Of a DNA stretch of 6,987 bases, positions 5,215 to 6,987 are shown piece after piece (within the stretch, counting starts at the first letter, position 1; each line of letters opens with the position of its first letter). The position numbers and the translations under genes are program-made. Origin of the DNA: Selenomonas sp. (GTDB lineage Bacteria; Bacillota; Negativicutes; Selenomonadales; Selenomonadaceae); the NCBI GenBank assembly GCA_015265235.1, contig JABZYJ010000101.1:1-6987 (forward strand), read 5' to 3'. Under the pieces are notes generated by a model. It saw only the letters and a program-made list of their open reading frames with translations, was not told where the DNA came from and ran no database searches.

Positions 5215-6540
5215 ATGGCAATGGTAGTTAAGAACAACATGTCGGCGGTCAACACGCTCAACATCCTGAACCGCAACCAGTCGGCTCTTGCGAAGAGCCT
5301 GCAGAAGGTCTCTTCGGGCATGAAGATCAACGATGCCGGCGACGATGCATCGGGCTATGCCATCTCCGAGCGTATGCGCGTCCAGATCCGTTCGCTCGAT
5401 CAGGATAAGCAGAACACGCAGAACGGCAACAGCATGATGAAGACGGCCGAGGGCGCTGTCGCAAGCACGGTCGAGATCCTCAAGACCCTGAAGGAAAAGG
5501 CCATCAACGCTGCGAACGACACGAACACGGACGAGGATCGCCGCACGATCCAGAAAGAGATCAACCAGATGGTTGACCAGATCGACGACAACGCACTTGC
5601 TACGTACAACGGCAAGTACCTCGTCGATGGCTCGCGCAACAGCATCGGTACGGCAACCTGCACGACACTGACGAACAACGCGCTGAGCACGGCTTCGGCA
5701 TGGGGTTCTGCGCTGACGTCTCTCCAGAGCCGCCAGAACGAGAGCCTCAACATCCAGTCGACGGATAACGTCACCATCTCCTATGTTCGCCAGGGTCGTA
5801 CGTACACGACGACGTTCTCGGTCGGCAGCCAGTCGCTCACGGACATCATCGGCAAGACGGCGTTCAACGGCACGGATTCCTTGAAGGGGTCGGATCTCGT
5901 TGGCGGCACGACGCAGGGCGCATGGATCGGTCTCGACAAGGCCGGCAACAGCGTCTACACGGCTGACAACAAGACGGCTCTCTCGATCAACGCTGCTGGT
6001 GCAGGTACGACGTTCCAGGTCTCGGCGTTCACGATCGGCATCACGGACAACACGGGTGCTCTCCGCAAGACGGCGAACACGGCGCTCGACAACTTCAACG
6101 AGCGCATCCGCGCAGAGAACAAGTCCGAGGACAACGCTCTCGTTCTCCAGACGGGCGTGAAGTCGAACCAGGCGATCAAGGTCAGCATGACGGATATGCG
6201 TTCGCTCGCACTCGGCATGAAGGGCACGGATGGCTCTGTCATCAGCGTCCAGACGCAGGACAAGGCGAATGCAGCGATCAACTCGATCGACTCCGCTCTC
6301 CAGAAGGCGCTCGACGAGCAGGCCAACATCGGTGCTGTCCAGACGCGTCTCCGCTACACGGCTTCGAACCTCACGACGCAGTCCGAGAACGTCCAGAACT
6401 CCGAGTCCACGATTCGCGATGCGGATATGGCAAAGGAGATGACGGAGTACACGAAGAACAACGTTCTTCTCCAGGCTGCTCAGTCGATGCTCGCACAGGC
6501 GAACCAGAACAGCTCTGCTGTCCTCTCGCTCCTCCGCTAA
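5215..6540 (+). CDS. hag: Flagellin, major filament protein
   Basis: This gene encodes a 441-residue flagellin. The N-terminal D0/D1 (about 1-140) contains NNMSAVNTLNILNRNQSAL, KVSSGMKINDAGDDASGYAI and the long helix through EINQMVDQID. The central D2/D3-like region (about 141-320) is variable and Thr/Ala/Asn-rich. The C-terminal D1/D0 (about 323-441) holds GAVQTRLRYTASNL, STIRDADMAKEMTEYTKNNV and LLQAAQSMLAQANQ, ending VLSLLR. This C-terminal part is what FliS and FliW bind in homologues. Codon use is strongly biased (AAC, ATC, CTC, ACG), as in a highly expressed gene. Single Cys149 is unusual for an axial protein. Thr91, Lys95 and Asn98 replace residues that contact TLR5 in Salmonella FliC. 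The start at 5215 is fixed by AGGGAGGA; the second in-frame ATG at 5221 is too far from it. Confidence 0.98.
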   Translation: MAMVVKNNMSAVNTLNILNRNQSALAKSLQKVSSGMKINDAGDDASGYAISERMRVQIRSLDQDKQNTQNGNSMMKTAEGAVASTVEILKTLKEKAINAANDTNTDEDRRTIQKEINQMVDQIDDNALATYNGKYLVDGSRNSIGTATCTTLTNNALSTASAWGSALTSLQSRQNESLNIQSTDNVTISYVRQGRTYTTTFSVGSQSLTDIIGKTAFNGTDSLKGSDLVGGTTQGAWIGLDKAGNSVYTADNKTALSINAAGAGTTFQVSAFTIGITDNTGALRKTANTALDNFNERIRAENKSEDNALVLQTGVKSNQAIKVSMTDMRSLALGMKGTDGSVISVQTQDKANAAINSIDSALQKALDEQANIGAVQTRLRYTASNLTTQSENVQNSESTIRDADMAKEMTEYTKNNVLLQAAQSMLAQANQNSSAVLSLLR

Positions 6541-6568
6541 TTCGTTTCGACGATTTATACGGAATTCA

Positions 6569-6602
6569 GGAATCCCTCCCCTCGGGGAGGGGTTCTTTTT
6601 TT
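6569..6602 (+). terminator. Rho-independent terminator of flagellin
   Basis: AATCCCTCCC (6571-6580) pairs with GGGAGGGGTT (6585-6594), including one G-U pair, around a CTCG tetraloop. G6570-C6595 can extend the stem. Seven T follow at 6596-6602. It lies 30 nt after the flagellin stop codon and should end the monocistronic flagellin mRNA. Confidence 0.93.
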
Positions 6603-6629
6603 GCCAAAAATCGCTGTATCGCGTATAAT
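6601..6629 (+). promoter_or_regulatory. Sigma-A type promoter of the glycosyltransferase gene
   Basis: TTGCCA (6601-6606) and a perfect TATAAT (6624-6629) are separated by exactly 17 nt. Only one base departs from consensus. The predicted start near 6636 gives a leader of about 20 nt before ATG 6655. The -35 box begins in the last two T of the flagellin terminator, so flagellin transcription ends where this transcription unit begins. Confidence 0.8.
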
Positions 6630-6654
6630 GGAATGTAGAGAGAGGGTGTACCGG

Positions 6655-6987
6655 ATGAGAATATCTGCGTGCTATATTGTCAAGGACGAAGCAGAGGAGC
6701 TGCGCCGTTCTCTTGCCTCTGTACGAGCTGCCGTGGATGAGATCATCGTTGTTTCGACGGCGGGCAGCTCTGCGGTGCGGGACGTGTGTGCTGCGTTTTC
6801 GGCAGAAGTTCACGACTTCGCATGGGTGAATGATTTTTCTCTTGCCCGCAATAAGGCGCTGCAGTATGTAACGGGGAATATCGTCATCTTCCTGGACGCA
6901 GACGAATATTTTCTGCATCCGTATGACGTGCGTCAGGCGATCGCAGAGATGGCATATGGGCAGATGCAATGGGATATCGTCATGGTC
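6655..6987 (+). CDS. Family-2 glycosyltransferase, 5' part (cut by window end)
   Basis: 111 residues are visible and the frame remains open at the right edge. The N-terminus has the GT-A/GT2 layout: MRISACYIVKDEAEELRRSL (1-20), with the KDEA-x-x-L motif; a second strand, VDEIIVVSTAGSS (27-39); then DFAWVNDFSLARNKAL (54-69); and IVIFLDADEYF (76-86), whose D81-x-D83-E84 is the metal and nucleotide-sugar binding DxD motif. The usual VVDTGSxD of this subfamily is changed to VVSTAGSS, so the acidic residue normally following the second Val is absent. AGAGGG (6641-6646) precedes ATG 6655 by 8 nt. GT2 enzymes next to flagellin often glycosylate it, so flagellin Ser/Thr is a plausible acceptor. The donor sugar and the acceptor cannot be read from this fragment, and a cell-surface polysaccharide role is possible. 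Confidence 0.88.
   Translation, partial: MRISACYIVKDEAEELRRSLASVRAAVDEIIVVSTAGSSAVRDVCAAFSAEVHDFAWVNDFSLARNKALQYVTGNIVIFLDADEYFLHPYDVRQAIAEMAYGQMQWDIVMV

Noticed and set aside
5182..6969. Very long open frame on the minus strand opposite flagellin (about 595 codons)
   Set aside because: It is a shadow of flagellin codon bias: TTA, CTA and TCA are nearly absent in the sense frame, so no stops appear opposite. Its protein is Arg/Val/Leu-rich without recognisable domains, and it runs through the flagellin terminator.

Overview
The window is a late-flagellar (filament) gene block. Every gene lies on the + strand. The moderately high GC content, the flagellin sequence and the gene order point to an anaerobic, flagellated Negativicute of the Selenomonas/Centipeda type. 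The genus is inferred from general familiarity with such flagellins, not from a database search. The order flgL - yviE (DUF6470) - fliW - csrA - flaG - fliD - fliS - fliT-like - flagellin matches the Bacillus/Clostridium filament region. No mobile element, CRISPR array, tRNA or rRNA was seen.

Layout: 1-701 is the 3' end of flgL (hook-filament junction). 741-1325 is a DUF6470/YviE-like gene. 1341-2008 is the overlapping fliW-csrA pair. 2009-2091 is a short structured leader, followed by flaG (2092-2517), fliD (2536-4179), fliS (4198-4614) and a FliT-like chaperone (4604-4948) that overlaps fliS. 4949-5214 is the 266-nt regulatory region of flagellin: an AT-rich inverted repeat, a sigma-28-type promoter and a leader of about 160 nt with several hairpins. 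Flagellin (5215-6540) ends in a strong intrinsic terminator (6569-6602). A near-consensus sigma-A promoter (6601-6629) then drives a family-2 glycosyltransferase that is cut by the window end.

How the parts work together: FlgL, FliD (cap), FlaG and flagellin are exported axial proteins. FliS and the FliT-like protein are their probable cytoplasmic chaperones. FliW and CsrA form the partner switch that sets flagellin translation: free flagellin sequesters FliW, and CsrA released from FliW represses the flagellin mRNA.

The most interesting signal is in the RNA. The flagellin leader carries two hairpins that each present AUGGAU in the loop, plus an AGGGA over the Shine-Dalgarno sequence, as expected of a CsrA target. 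The flaG leader has a similar but separate arrangement: a 10-bp stem with a GGGAU loop, plus ANGGA motifs over its Shine-Dalgarno sequence. CsrA may therefore control flaG (and perhaps the genes behind it) as well as flagellin. Other notable points are substitutions at flagellin positions equivalent to TLR5 contacts, a single cysteine in flagellin, and the glycosyltransferase next to the flagellin gene.
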